Shown: positions 5,692-14,174, numbered from the stretch's first letter. The stretch: 21,044 bases of DNA from Gammaproteobacteria bacterium (GCA_030618475.1 JAUXDG010000015.1:1-21044); one strand, 5' to 3'. Notes: generated from the sequence alone by a model not told the origin. A program made the numbers and translations.

Positions 5692-8328
5692 CTATTGTTC
5701 GCCGCTGTTGGCCGCGTTTGGATCCAGCACGCTGCGTGCGACCTGTTGCATGCTGCCGGTCTCGCCGATCCAGCTGGCGGGCAGGGCCGGTATGGCACTG
5801 ATGATGGAGACGATGACCGCGGCGGCATAGGGTACCGACTGGAACAGCAGCATGATAGACCACATCAAAAGATCCAGTGTCTCGGTGCCAAATGCATTTA
5901 TGATTGCGAACGAAGCCAGGCACAGCGCAAAAAACAGCAGTGCTTCTTCCCGTGCGGCGTTCAGGGCCTTGAATACGGCGTGTTTGTGAGCCTGTTTCGG
6001 GGTGCGGAAAAACGGTTTACTGCGTACAAAGAAGCCGGTGAGTATCGCCAGGCCTATGGTGTGCGTGAGTCCGAGACCTGCCAGTGCGGCGGAAATCGTC
6101 TGAACCGTATTGGCGTTCACACGGGTATGGTACAGATAGACCAGTTTGCCCACTTTGAAAACAAACAGCGCCAGCGGCAGGATAGAGAATATCAGCAACG
6201 GGGGGTCTATGTGTTTGGGCGCCAGTATCATCGCCACCGACCAGCCCAGTGCAGCAAAGCTGAACAGCAGGTTGACGCCGTCAGCGAACCAGGGTAACCA
6301 GCCGGCGAGAAAGTGGTAGCGTTGTCCGGAACTCAGCTTGCCTTTGCCGCGCAACAGGCTGCCGGCGTGGCGCCGCATAATCTGCACGGCACCGAACGCC
6401 CAGCGGAAACGCTGTTTTTTGAAATCGATGAAAGTATCGGGCATCAGCCCGCGGCCATAGCTCTTGGCGATATAGCTGGCTTCGAGGCCTTGTTCAAAGA
6501 TTCGCAAGCCGAGCTCGGCGTCTTCGGTGATACACCATTCCGCCCAGCCGTCTACACTCTGTAACGCTGATTTGCGCACCATGGTCATGGTGCCGTGCTG
6601 GATAATGGCATTGCGTTCGTTTCGCGTGATCATACCGATATAAAAAAAGCCGCGGTACTCCGCGTAGCACATCGCTTTGAAGGCGTTATCATGCGCATCG
6701 CGATAGTCCTGGGGTGCCTGCACGATGGCAACATTCCCCTGCGTTAACTGGGGTGCGAGGTCGCGTAACCAGCGCGGATCGACCAGGTAATCGCTGTCGA
6801 TGACCGCGACGATTTCAGCACCCGGGTCAGTGTGTCGCAGTGCGAAGTTGAGTGCACCGCCCTTGAAACCGGCCAGCGGATCTTCGTGAAAAAAACGGAA
6901 GTTTGCGCCGAGTTTTGTGCAATGGTCGCGCACCGGTTGCCATACCGCCGGGTCCCTGGTGTTGTTGTCGATGACGATGACTTCGTAACGCGGATAGTCG
7001 AGTTGTGCCAGCGCATCGAGGGTCTCGATCATCATGGCCGCCGGCTCGTTATAGGCCGGCACGTGCACCGAGACCATCGGAAGCACCTCGTCGCTGACCT
7101 CTACAGGTTTGAACATGCGCCGGTGTTGCTTTGTCCAGAGTGCCTCGGCCCATTCATGCGCTTCGGCCAGCAGCACTACGATGACACCAATCATGCCAAG
7201 CATCAGCAGTATGCCGACCGCCACACTGGTGAAGGTGAGGTACTGATGGGTGTAGTCGTAGATGATCCACACGGCTGCGGTTGTGGCTGCATAGGTTATC
7301 AGGGCCAGAAAGCCGCGGCCACGAGCGCCCAGCTGCCTGCTGTCGATGAGCGTCAGGGCAAAGATGATCAGGGCGATGATGACCGAGATACCGGCGAGGA
7401 TCGGCCAGTCCGGTATTTCCACGATGGGCTCGGTGAACTGGAACTTGGGTTTGCGTTCCACGTCATAGACACCCCAATAGGCACCGACCGCGCCTTCATG
7501 CTCGCGTTTCCACTTCTGGTCAAAGGCTTCCATCAGGTAATAGATGTAGTTTTCTTCGGCGGCGCGTGCCAGAAAACGCCGCAGGAAGGTTGCTTCATTG
7601 GCCGGCGAGGCTACCGCGCCCTTGATGCTGCGGCCATTGCTCGGCCAACCCACTTCGCCTATGACGATGGGTTTACCCGGGTAGAGTTGTTTCAGTTCAT
7701 TGACGTTGTTGACCACGAACGCCCGGGCGTCCTTGAGCGCTACGCCTTCCCAGTAGGGCAGCAGGTGTACGGTGATGTAATCGACGTGATCCACCAGTTT
7801 CGGGTATTTTTTCCAGATGTAAGGCGGTTCGGCGGTGCTGACCGGGATATCGGTCTGGGTGCGCGCCATGTCCAGATATTTGATCAGTTTCTTCACCGGG
7901 ATATCACGACGTAACAGGACCTCGTTACCAACAATGATGCGGACCACGTTACGTGAGCGGACCGAGATGTTGAGCATGTTGAGGATTTCGTTGCGGGTCT
8001 TCTCGTCATTGGCGTCCACCCAGGCGCCCAGCGCGACATTGATACCGTATTTGGCGGCCAGGCGTGGAATGTCGCCCAGAGTTTTTTCCACCGTATAGGT
8101 GCGGATGGCGTTGGTTTTTCCAGACAGCAATGCCAGATCGGATTCGATGTCTTCGATGCTGGGGTGCTTGTTCCAGATGGGCCCCTGGTCAGCCTGATAG
8201 GGGGAAAAGGCAAATCCCTGAATACGCTCAGGCCAGGCCGGTTCGTTGTCTGGACGGTTGTATAGTGCCCAGGCCATGATAGTGAGCGCAGTAATGGCAA
8301 TCGCAATAATGAAACTGGACTTGTGCAT
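5692..8328 (-). CDS. ndvB: NdvB-type bifunctional GH17 / GT2 beta-glucan synthase
   Basis: This 878-residue membrane protein joins two enzymes. After an N-terminal membrane anchor (about 5-22), residues 36-305 form a glycoside hydrolase 17 domain with the acid/base Glu136 in GNE and the nucleophile Glu225 in GEVGWPS; it faces the periplasm by the anchor topology. Transmembrane segments follow at about 311-328, 340-357 and 366-388. A cytoplasmic GT2 domain (415-650) carries the processive-synthase signatures VPAYNEP, DSD (511-513), TED (601-603) and QRFRW (639-643). Further membrane helices run to about 850. The architecture is that of Pseudomonas/Azotobacter NdvB proteins, whose GH17 domains are described as beta-1,3-glucan transglycosylases. 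I infer synthesis of a beta-1,3-type periplasmic glucan from UDP-glucose with remodelling by the GH17 part. It heads an operon with the GMC and Tat genes. The symbol rests on architecture. Confidence 0.88.
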   Translation of the reverse strand: MHKSSFIIAIAITALTIMAWALYNRPDNEPAWPERIQGFAFSPYQADQGPIWNKHPSIEDIESDLALLSGKTNAIRTYTVEKTLGDIPRLAAKYGINVALGAWVDANDEKTRNEILNMLNISVRSRNVVRIIVGNEVLLRRDIPVKKLIKYLDMARTQTDIPVSTAEPPYIWKKYPKLVDHVDYITVHLLPYWEGVALKDARAFVVNNVNELKQLYPGKPIVIGEVGWPSNGRSIKGAVASPANEATFLRRFLARAAEENYIYYLMEAFDQKWKREHEGAVGAYWGVYDVERKPKFQFTEPIVEIPDWPILAGISVIIALIIFALTLIDSRQLGARGRGFLALITYAATTAAVWIIYDYTHQYLTFTSVAVGILLMLGMIGVIVVLLAEAHEWAEALWTKQHRRMFKPVEVSDEVLPMVSVHVPAYNEPAAMMIETLDALAQLDYPRYEVIVIDNNTRDPAVWQPVRDHCTKLGANFRFFHEDPLAGFKGGALNFALRHTDPGAEIVAVIDSDYLVDPRWLRDLAPQLTQGNVAIVQAPQDYRDAHDNAFKAMCYAEYRGFFYIGMITRNERNAIIQHGTMTMVRKSALQSVDGWAEWCITEDAELGLRIFEQGLEASYIAKSYGRGLMPDTFIDFKKQRFRWAFGAVQIMRRHAGSLLRGKGKLSSGQRYHFLAGWLPWFADGVNLLFSFAALGWSVAMILAPKHIDPPLLIFSILPLALFVFKVGKLVYLYHTRVNANTVQTISAALAGLGLTHTIGLAILTGFFVRSKPFFRTPKQAHKHAVFKALNAAREEALLFFALCLASFAIINAFGTETLDLLMWSIMLLFQSVPYAAAVIVSIISAIPALPASWIGETGSMQQVARSVLDPNAANSGEQ

Positions 8329-8368
8329 GACCGAATAATAAGTGAATCAGAGGGGGCAGACTATAGCG

Positions 8369-8417
8369 AAGGGGTCGGTGACAAATAATAATAAGTCTCA
8401 TTTGTCGCCGACCCCTT
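8369..8417. repeat. REP-like long inverted repeat (18 bp arms)
   Basis: AAGGGGTCGGTGACAAAT at 8369-8386 is repeated inverted at 8400-8417 with one mismatch (a G-U pair in RNA) around a 13-base AT-rich loop. It lies in the 164 bp gap between glgP and the glucan synthase, both minus strand. There is no T run after the stem in the direction of transcription, so it is a poor intrinsic terminator. GGGGTCGG/GGGGTCAG palindromes of this type are common as REP-like elements spread by RAYT (Y1) transposases; only one copy is present in this window. Confidence 0.6.
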
Positions 8418-8492
8418 ATTTGCTGGAGCAAAATCATGGGCTTGGGTCAGGATGGGCTTCGTGGATCGTCTGGATTCCCGGCACCGGGCGAG

Positions 8493-10997
8493 TCAGGTCA
8501 GCGGCGCAGTCGGTGTCAGCTGCCAGATTTCCTTGTTGTAGTCGAGCATAGTGCGGTCGGTGGAGAATTTACCGCTGTTTGCGGTGTTCAGGATGCTCAT
8601 GCGGGTCCAGCGCTCTCTATCGCGATAGGCTTCGGCCACGCGTTCCTGCGCATCGACGTAACTGCGGAAGTCAGCAGCGGTCAACCAGGGATCCTGTGCG
8701 CTGTTGATAGAGCGGATGAGGGGTTCAAACAGATTTATTTCAAACCGGCTGAAGTGGCCGCTTTGCAACAGCTTCATGACAGCATGCAGGTCCTCATCCG
8801 CCGCGATGATTTCCCAGGGTCGGTAATCCTTGCGTGTTTCATCCACCTGTTCAGCGGTCAGGCCGAACAGGAAGAAATTATCGTCACCGACTTCTTCCAG
8901 GATTTCGATATTGGCGCCATCGAAGGTGCCAATCGTGACGGCGCCGTTCATCATGAATTTCATGTTGCCGGTACCGGAGGCTTCTTTTCCCGCAGTGGAT
9001 ATCTGTTCGGAAAGATCCGCGCCCGGGCAGATTATCTCCATGGCCGATACCCGGTAATTGGGGAAGAATACCACCTTGAGCATGTCGCCAACCGCTGGAT
9101 CGTCATTGATCACCCTGGCGACATTACTGATCAGCTTGATGATCAGTTTGGCTATGGCATAACCCGGCGCCGCCTTGCCACCGATCAGTACGCAGCGATT
9201 GGTCCAGTTTTCCGTGTCGCCGTGTTTGATACGGTTATAAAGATGGATGACATGCAGGGCATTCAGCAATTGACGCTTGTATTCATGAATGCGTTTTACC
9301 TGCACATCGAACAGCGCATTGCAGCTGACTTTCACGCCGCATTCGCTTTCGATCAGCGTGGCCAGCCGTTGCTTGTTGTCCATTTTGATATCGTGCCAGC
9401 GTTGCCGGAAATCAGCATCCTCGGCACAGGGCGCGAGCGTGCGTAACTGGTCGAGGTTAGTAGTCCAGCTGTCTCCGATGATCTGCTCCGTGATCAATTT
9501 TTTCAGGCCCGGGTTACACATGCTCAGCCAGCGTCGCTGGGTGACGCCATTGGTCTTGTTGTTGAACTTGTCCGGCCACATTTCGTAGAAGTCACGGAAC
9601 AGACCTTCCTTGAGCAGCCGCGAATGCAGCTCGGCCACGCCGTTCACCGAGAAGCTGCCGACAATGGCGAGGTAGGCCATGCGCACCTTTGGTGTATCGC
9701 CTTCCTCGATAATCGACATGCGGCGCAGGCGGTCGGTATCCCCCGGCCAGCGCCGTGATACCTCGGCCAGGAAACGTGCGTTGATCTCGTAGATGATCTC
9801 CAGCAAGCGCGGCAGCATGTTGTCGAACATGTACACCGGCCATTTCTCCAGGGCCTCCGGTAACAGGGTGTGGTTGGTATAGGCCATGGCGCTGTTGACC
9901 ATACCCCAGGCTGTATTCCAGTCGATACGGTGTTCATCGACCAGCAGGCGCATCAACTCGGCCACCGCGATACTGGGATGGGTATCGTTGAGCTGGAAAC
10001 AGTGTTTGTCGCTGAGCGTGTCAAAATTTCTGCCGTTCAGACGGACCCAGCGGCGTAACACATCCTTGAGGCTGGCCGACGCCAGCAGATACTGCTGACG
10101 CAGGCGCAGTTCCTTGCCGTTTTCGCTGGCATCGTTGGGATACAGCACCATGGTGATGTGTTCGGCATCATTCTTCGATTCGACCGCCTGCGCATAATCG
10201 CCGGCGTTGAAATCATCCAGGTCGAACTCGTCGGTCGACGTCGCCTTCCACAGGCGCAGGCTGTTGACCGTATCATTGCCATAGCCGGGGATTGGTATGT
10301 CATATGGCACAGCCAGCACGTCATGGGTGGCGACCCAGCGTACCCGGCGCTCGCCGTTTTCATCATTGAAGACTTCGGTACGGCCACCGAAGTGAATGCG
10401 CTGCGTGTATTCCGGCCGTTCGAGCTCCCACGGATTGCCGTCGCGCAGCCAGTGATCCGGTTCCTCCAGCTGGTAGCCGTTAATCAGTTCCTGACGAAAC
10501 ATGCCGTATTCGTAGCGCAGCCCGTAGCCCAGCACCGGCAACTGCAGGGTGGCACAGCTGTCGAGGAAACAGGCAGCCAGGCGCCCAAGACCCCCATTTC
10601 CCAGCCCGGCATCGTGCTCGGCGTCTGCCACCTCCTCCAGTTCAATGCCATAGTTGTAGAGCACACTGGCGACTTCGTCGGTAATGCCCAGATTGAGCAT
10701 GGCATTACCCAGCGCCCTGCCCATCAGGAATTCCAGTGACAGATAGCAGGTGCGCCGCGCGTTGCCTTCTTCATAGGCGAAGCGGGTGTTTTTCCAGCGT
10801 TCCATCAGCCGGTCGCGCACCGTATAGGCGAGCGCCTCGTACAGGTAGTGGTCGGTACAGTGTTGCTTGTCCCGACCCAGTGTGCGGTTATAGTAGCGCA
10901 GGAAGTCTTCATCGATGGTTTTCTCATCCATGGCCAGCGGCGGCAGATCCGTCAGCTTTGGATGAGGGGTAAAAACGTTGGGTGTGTAATTTGACAT
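8493..10997 (-). CDS. glgP: Glycogen/maltodextrin phosphorylase (GT35)
   Basis: This is a full-length 834-residue alpha-glucan phosphorylase, which releases glucose-1-phosphate from the non-reducing ends of glycogen or maltodextrin with phosphate. The signature EASGTGNMKFMMNGA holds the pyridoxal-phosphate lysine at about residue 680, the usual position in the family. Other conserved blocks are NGGLGRLAACFLDS near 130, YEYGMFRQ, the FQLNDTHPSIAVAELMR block, NKTNGVTQRRWL and VKRIHEYKRQLLN. GAAGG precedes the ATG by 10 bases, and the start codon sits at the centre of a 16 bp palindrome. It lies 54 bp after the M48 protease gene in the same direction and may be cotranscribed with it. Glucose-1-phosphate from this enzyme could feed UDP-glucose for the downstream glucan synthase; that link is inference. 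Confidence 0.96.
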   Translation of the reverse strand: MSNYTPNVFTPHPKLTDLPPLAMDEKTIDEDFLRYYNRTLGRDKQHCTDHYLYEALAYTVRDRLMERWKNTRFAYEEGNARRTCYLSLEFLMGRALGNAMLNLGITDEVASVLYNYGIELEEVADAEHDAGLGNGGLGRLAACFLDSCATLQLPVLGYGLRYEYGMFRQELINGYQLEEPDHWLRDGNPWELERPEYTQRIHFGGRTEVFNDENGERRVRWVATHDVLAVPYDIPIPGYGNDTVNSLRLWKATSTDEFDLDDFNAGDYAQAVESKNDAEHITMVLYPNDASENGKELRLRQQYLLASASLKDVLRRWVRLNGRNFDTLSDKHCFQLNDTHPSIAVAELMRLLVDEHRIDWNTAWGMVNSAMAYTNHTLLPEALEKWPVYMFDNMLPRLLEIIYEINARFLAEVSRRWPGDTDRLRRMSIIEEGDTPKVRMAYLAIVGSFSVNGVAELHSRLLKEGLFRDFYEMWPDKFNNKTNGVTQRRWLSMCNPGLKKLITEQIIGDSWTTNLDQLRTLAPCAEDADFRQRWHDIKMDNKQRLATLIESECGVKVSCNALFDVQVKRIHEYKRQLLNALHVIHLYNRIKHGDTENWTNRCVLIGGKAAPGYAIAKLIIKLISNVARVINDDPAVGDMLKVVFFPNYRVSAMEIICPGADLSEQISTAGKEASGTGNMKFMMNGAVTIGTFDGANIEILEEVGDDNFFLFGLTAEQVDETRKDYRPWEIIAADEDLHAVMKLLQSGHFSRFEINLFEPLIRSINSAQDPWLTAADFRSYVDAQERVAEAYRDRERWTRMSILNTANSGKFSTDRTMLDYNKEIWQLTPTAPLT

Positions 10998-11004
10998 GTC
11001 AAAT
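10989..11004. promoter_or_regulatory. 16 bp perfect palindrome spanning the glgP start codon
   Basis: ATTTGACATGTCAAAT is self-complementary over all 16 bases and its centre is the glgP ATG. Eight bases lie upstream of the coding part, so it is not forced by coding. It could be an operator for a dimeric repressor, but no cognate regulator is visible nearby. Confidence 0.35.
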
Positions 11005-11051
11005 AAACCTTCAAGGGTTCGGTTAATCGTTGCAGTACACTGCCGCGAAGC

Positions 11052-11852
11052 TCACAGCTTGAAGATCGGCCGCGGTTGCTTGCTCTCGTAGTAGGGCATC
11101 ATTTCGGGTACCAGCGCCTCCAGTGTCTGCTTGCGGTTGTACGGTGCCGGATGGGTGCTCAAAAACTGCGGTGGATTGCTGCCGCCCACTTTTCCCATTT
11201 TCTCCCACAGTGTCACCGCGGCCCGCGGGTCGTAGCCCGCCTTGGCAGCCAGCTCGATACCGATACGATCGGCCTCGGTTTCTGCGGTGCGGCTGTTGGG
11301 CAATTTGATCGCCAGCATCGCGGCAACGGCGGCACCCGACATGGCGAGCCCGGGGCGGTCAGACGCTATGCCCACGGCAGCGACACCTGCTGAGGTCGCC
11401 AGGCTGACCGACATTTTTTCAGCCTGGTGATTGGCGAGTGCATGCGCGATTTCATGCCCCATGACCTGGGCAATTTCGTCATCGGTGGTCTGGACCTTCT
11501 CAATGAGCCCCGTGTAAATCGCCATCTTGCCGCCGGCCATGCACCAGGCGTTGACCACCTCGGGATCGTCGATCACTTTGATGCTCCATTCCCATTGCGC
11601 CGTTGCCGGCCGCATTTGCACCGCCTGCGCCACCAGCCGTTCGGTAATCTGCGTCACACGCTTTTTCAGCACCGGGTCATTGTCAACCTTGCCCTCTTCG
11701 CTGAGCGGCTTGAGTGTCTGCGCGTAAGCTTCCTTCGAGGCGCTGATGGCGGACTCTTCCGAGACCAGCATGAGTTGCCGGCGCCCGGTTGGACTGGTGG
11801 CGCAGGCAATAAGCAACAGGCTGATAAGCGCGAGGAGGGTGAACCGTTTCAT
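11052..11852 (-). CDS. M48-family metalloprotease lipoprotein (LoiP/BepA-type)
   Basis: This 266-residue protein has a lipoprotein signal peptide: basic MKRF, hydrophobic core, and the lipobox LIAC with Cys17 as the lipidated residue. The zinc protease motif HEIAH is at 133-137, and the downstream ETEADRIG (191-198) supplies the third zinc ligand and the conserved ExxAD of family M48. Downstream residues (YDPRAAVTLWEKM, FLSTHPAPYNRKQTLEAL) match the family's C-terminal helices. It is compact like LoiP/YcaL and has no TPR extension like BepA. Such proteases degrade misassembled outer-membrane or periplasmic proteins. It lies 42 bp downstream of the AAA+ ATPase gene in the same direction; the two proteins would act in different compartments. 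Confidence 0.9.
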   Translation of the reverse strand: MKRFTLLALISLLLIACATSPTGRRQLMLVSEESAISASKEAYAQTLKPLSEEGKVDNDPVLKKRVTQITERLVAQAVQMRPATAQWEWSIKVIDDPEVVNAWCMAGGKMAIYTGLIEKVQTTDDEIAQVMGHEIAHALANHQAEKMSVSLATSAGVAAVGIASDRPGLAMSGAAVAAMLAIKLPNSRTAETEADRIGIELAAKAGYDPRAAVTLWEKMGKVGGSNPPQFLSTHPAPYNRKQTLEALVPEMMPYYESKQPRPIFKL

Positions 11853-11894
11853 GGATATGTCCGTAGTGTCAGGAAGGATATCGGGGACAGGCTC

Positions 11895-12971
11895 CTAGGG
11901 AGCCTCAACCATTTCCCTGGTAATTTCGAGTACCTGCTGGCCCCCCTGTTCCCGGACCAGCCCCGTGGCCATGGGATCGAATTCCAGGCGCTTGGCAATA
12001 TTTCCAAATACTTCCCGCAAAGCCCGGGCACCCAGACGATTCTCCTTGGCGGCTCTTTCAGCAATGAGGAAAGTTGCCTCTTCCGTGATGGTGAGGGTGA
12101 TTCCGCCGTGCTTGAAATAGCCAACTGCGGTGGGCCAGATGGCGCCTGGAACGTCCTTGAATATCTTCACCAGGTCGGGAACGCTGAAATCGTGCAGCAT
12201 AATAGTGCTGTCGAAGCGCGACAGGAACTGTGGTGTCATACCGTAGTCGAATATATCCTCCTGGGTCAGGTGGCTGCCGAAGTCGAATACGTAGCGTCGC
12301 TCCAGGGTGCCGTCGGCTCGAGGCACCAGCTTCCAGAAGCTGTCGGCCCCCGATTTTTCGCTGGCGCGATTAAAGACCTGGTCGTACAGTTCCTCGAAGG
12401 CGCCACCGGCGACAAACAGGATATGCTCGGTATTGATCGGAGTTGTCAGCGTATGCCAGCCGCCTGCTTCGAAGTAGGGTATTTCAACCTGGACGTTCTC
12501 GTTCTCCATGAGGGTGAGCAAACTGTCCTGGGCAATGATGCCTTTGACATTGGGTTCACCACCGACCACCGCCCGTATCTTATCGACTTCATCGACACAG
12601 ACGATGCCGTGTGCGACGTAGTCCCGCACGGTCTCGAGTTCAGCCTTCTCGCCGAGGATTTTTACCGTCTGCTGCGCAAGTCGGTCCATCACGACATTCG
12701 TCTGTTTGCCACGGCTGGCCAGGTCCGCCACCAGGTTGGCGTTGATACGGATGATGGTGGAGAATTTCTCAAAGCCTTGAGCCTGAGAAAAAAACCGTTC
12801 TGCAGCCTGCATGATGGTGGTTTTTCCGGTGCCTGAATTACCGATCATGAGCACGTTACCCACGGAATGCTCAATGAGGTGTTTGTAGATGGCAACGGAC
12901 ATGTCCTGCAGGGCTTTTTCCTGGCCGATCACATCTTCGCTCAAGATGGTGAATATTTCCCTGGGCGTCAT
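11895..12971 (-). CDS. ClpX-like AAA+ ATPase lacking zinc finger and IGF loop
   Basis: The protein is 358 residues from the ATG at 12971, which has AGGA 9 bases upstream. A longer TTG start overlapping the preceding gene is less likely. It aligns with ClpX in order: DVIGQEKA, Walker A GNSGTGKT (44-51), Walker B VCVDEVDK (124-131), AGGAFEELYDQV, DIFDYGMTPQFLSRFD with the arginine finger near 252, and sensor 2 GARALREVFGNI (314-325). The N-terminal zinc-binding domain is absent. The region between AGGAF and the arginine finger, which in ClpX carries the IGF tripeptide that docks on ClpP, has no IGF. It therefore probably unfolds or remodels proteins without ClpP, or uses another partner. The preceding gene, 25 bases away, encodes a Cache sensor protein; the two likely function together. 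Confidence 0.82.
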   Translation of the reverse strand: MTPREIFTILSEDVIGQEKALQDMSVAIYKHLIEHSVGNVLMIGNSGTGKTTIMQAAERFFSQAQGFEKFSTIIRINANLVADLASRGKQTNVVMDRLAQQTVKILGEKAELETVRDYVAHGIVCVDEVDKIRAVVGGEPNVKGIIAQDSLLTLMENENVQVEIPYFEAGGWHTLTTPINTEHILFVAGGAFEELYDQVFNRASEKSGADSFWKLVPRADGTLERRYVFDFGSHLTQEDIFDYGMTPQFLSRFDSTIMLHDFSVPDLVKIFKDVPGAIWPTAVGYFKHGGITLTITEEATFLIAERAAKENRLGARALREVFGNIAKRLEFDPMATGLVREQGGQQVLEITREMVEAP

Positions 12972-12996
12972 TGGCGGTCCTGAATTCCTGCTGACA

Positions 12997-13944
12997 TCAG
13001 GTGGCACTGCCAAGCCAGAACGTCATGTCCTTGTCGAGGAATTCCCGCCAGGACATGTAGTGCGTGCCGTCGCAGGAAAACGTCAGGCTGACAAGGCCAT
13101 TGAAGATGTTGATCGAAGCCGAGCGCAGGTAGAGCGTTTCGTCCGCCGTGCGCAGCTTGCGCATGCCGTTCAGTATGCTGCCGATCTTCTTCTTCGGTAT
13201 CAGCGCATTTCCGGGGTAGGCGCAGCGCGGGTAGAGCAGGCAGACATCCGGGTCACACAGCGCTTCGTGGTCGAGGAAGCGGTAACGGAAGGGGTCTTCA
13301 ACCAGCCAGATGGTGACACGGCTGCTGGAAAAGTGGATCACGCCCTGGAACATGCCGCGCTCGGTCAGCAACTCCTCGAGGATGGCGCAGGCCGAGTCCA
13401 TGTTGCGGTCCATCAGGCTCTCGATCCGGCACTGCTGGAACACGGTACCGCGAATCGCCGGGTCCCCCTTGATCTGCAGCCAGTCGCTGCATTCTTCGTA
13501 GAGCTCGGCGGTCACCGGCAGGTCGCGCAGGTCGAAATCAGCCGCCAGGTAGCCGAGTGTTTCGCTATCCCGGCGTACCAGCTGCAGAGCCGTCAGCGAC
13601 GGCCGGTTGGAGCGCAGGCTGAGATAAGCATCGGACAGCAGAAACCCCCAGGACGGGACTGCCTCGCGCATATACGGACGCTGTGAGCGATCACGTCCGT
13701 AATGTTCGGGCAGCAGGCCACCGATGCTGGCATTGTCACTGATCTGGACGCCGTTGGTATCCAGCACATACAGGAACAGGCAGTGCGGTACTTCCCGGAA
13801 GTGGTCGGTGAGTACGATGTCGAGTGCCTCGCGTTGCCCCCACTCCGCTGCGCACTTGCCAGCCAGTCGCGCCAGTGGTGCGGACAACATCTCGGCCAGC
13901 TCCACCCGCTGTCGATGGATGGCATCTTTCAAGGTCTCGTTCAT
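12997..13944 (-). CDS. PDC/Cache sensor-domain protein without membrane segments
   Basis: This 315-residue protein has the pattern of a PDC (dCache) ligand-binding domain over residues 40-145: LFLYVLDTNGVQISDNAS, then DRSQRPYMREA (the R-x-x-R-P-Y region often used for ligand binding), DAYLSLRSNRPSLTAL and LGYLAADFDLRDL. Such domains normally lie outside the membrane between two helices. Here I see no signal peptide or transmembrane segment, so the protein looks cytoplasmic. The C-terminal half (170-315) has no domain I recognise; it contains Cys230, Cys235 and Cys241, which might bind a metal. It is the first gene of a probable three-gene unit with the ClpX-like ATPase and the M48 protease. 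No effector domain (kinase, GGDEF, methyl-accepting) is attached, so the downstream ATPase is a candidate output. Confidence 0.72.
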   Translation of the reverse strand: MNETLKDAIHRQRVELAEMLSAPLARLAGKCAAEWGQREALDIVLTDHFREVPHCLFLYVLDTNGVQISDNASIGGLLPEHYGRDRSQRPYMREAVPSWGFLLSDAYLSLRSNRPSLTALQLVRRDSETLGYLAADFDLRDLPVTAELYEECSDWLQIKGDPAIRGTVFQQCRIESLMDRNMDSACAILEELLTERGMFQGVIHFSSSRVTIWLVEDPFRYRFLDHEALCDPDVCLLYPRCAYPGNALIPKKKIGSILNGMRKLRTADETLYLRSASINIFNGLVSLTFSCDGTHYMSWREFLDKDMTFWLGSAT

Positions 13945-14109
13945 GGCGCCAAGTCTAAGGGTTGCCGGGTTATCGGTCTATGGGTAATTGTTGATGACGC
14001 ACTGGCTGCGCGCGCGTGGTTGCCAGCTATTGCACGGCCTGATCACTGGCGCGGCGCAGACCGTCGCGGAGACAGGAAACGGCGCGTCTCTTGTTTTGTG
14101 TTTTGCAGC

Positions 14110-14138
14110 TTAACGAATATTCAGAATGGGGTTAAGAT
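14110..14138 (+). promoter_or_regulatory. Candidate sigma-70 promoter for the DUF5062 gene
   Basis: TTAACG and TAAGAT are separated by 17 bases, about 36 bp before the ATG at 14175. Each box matches the consensus at four of six positions. It lies in the 230 bp divergent region between the Cache-protein gene and the DUF5062 gene; the promoter for the minus-strand unit could not be placed. Confidence 0.35.
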
Positions 14139-14174
14139 GGCAGGTGAGAGAATTGAACCGGTGGCCGCCTGCGT

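Noticed and set aside
6832..7914. Long plus-strand open frame opposite the glucan synthase gene
   Set aside because: It is antisense to a gene with clear GH17 and GT2 motifs, has no recognisable domain and a composition rich in His/Arg/Gln typical of a shadow frame.
8436..9446. Long plus-strand open frame opposite glgP
   Set aside because: It mirrors the coding of a well-conserved phosphorylase and shows no domain of its own.
11890..11904. GGCTCC-TAG-GGAGCC hairpin over the stop codon of the ClpX-like gene
   Set aside because: The 6 bp stem has a 3-base loop and no T run, and lies within a likely operon; it is too weak to call a terminator.
11427..12836. A 469-codon plus-strand open frame opposite the AAA+ and M48 genes
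   Set aside because: It spans two genes on the opposite strand with catalytic motifs (Walker A/B, HEIAH) in the right order; the antisense product has no domain signature.
14137..14170. A tRNA 3'-end look-alike (TGGCAGGTGAGAG followed by AATTGAACC)
   Set aside because: The putative T-stem arms do not pair and no anticodon arm or acceptor partner can be found, so it is chance resemblance.
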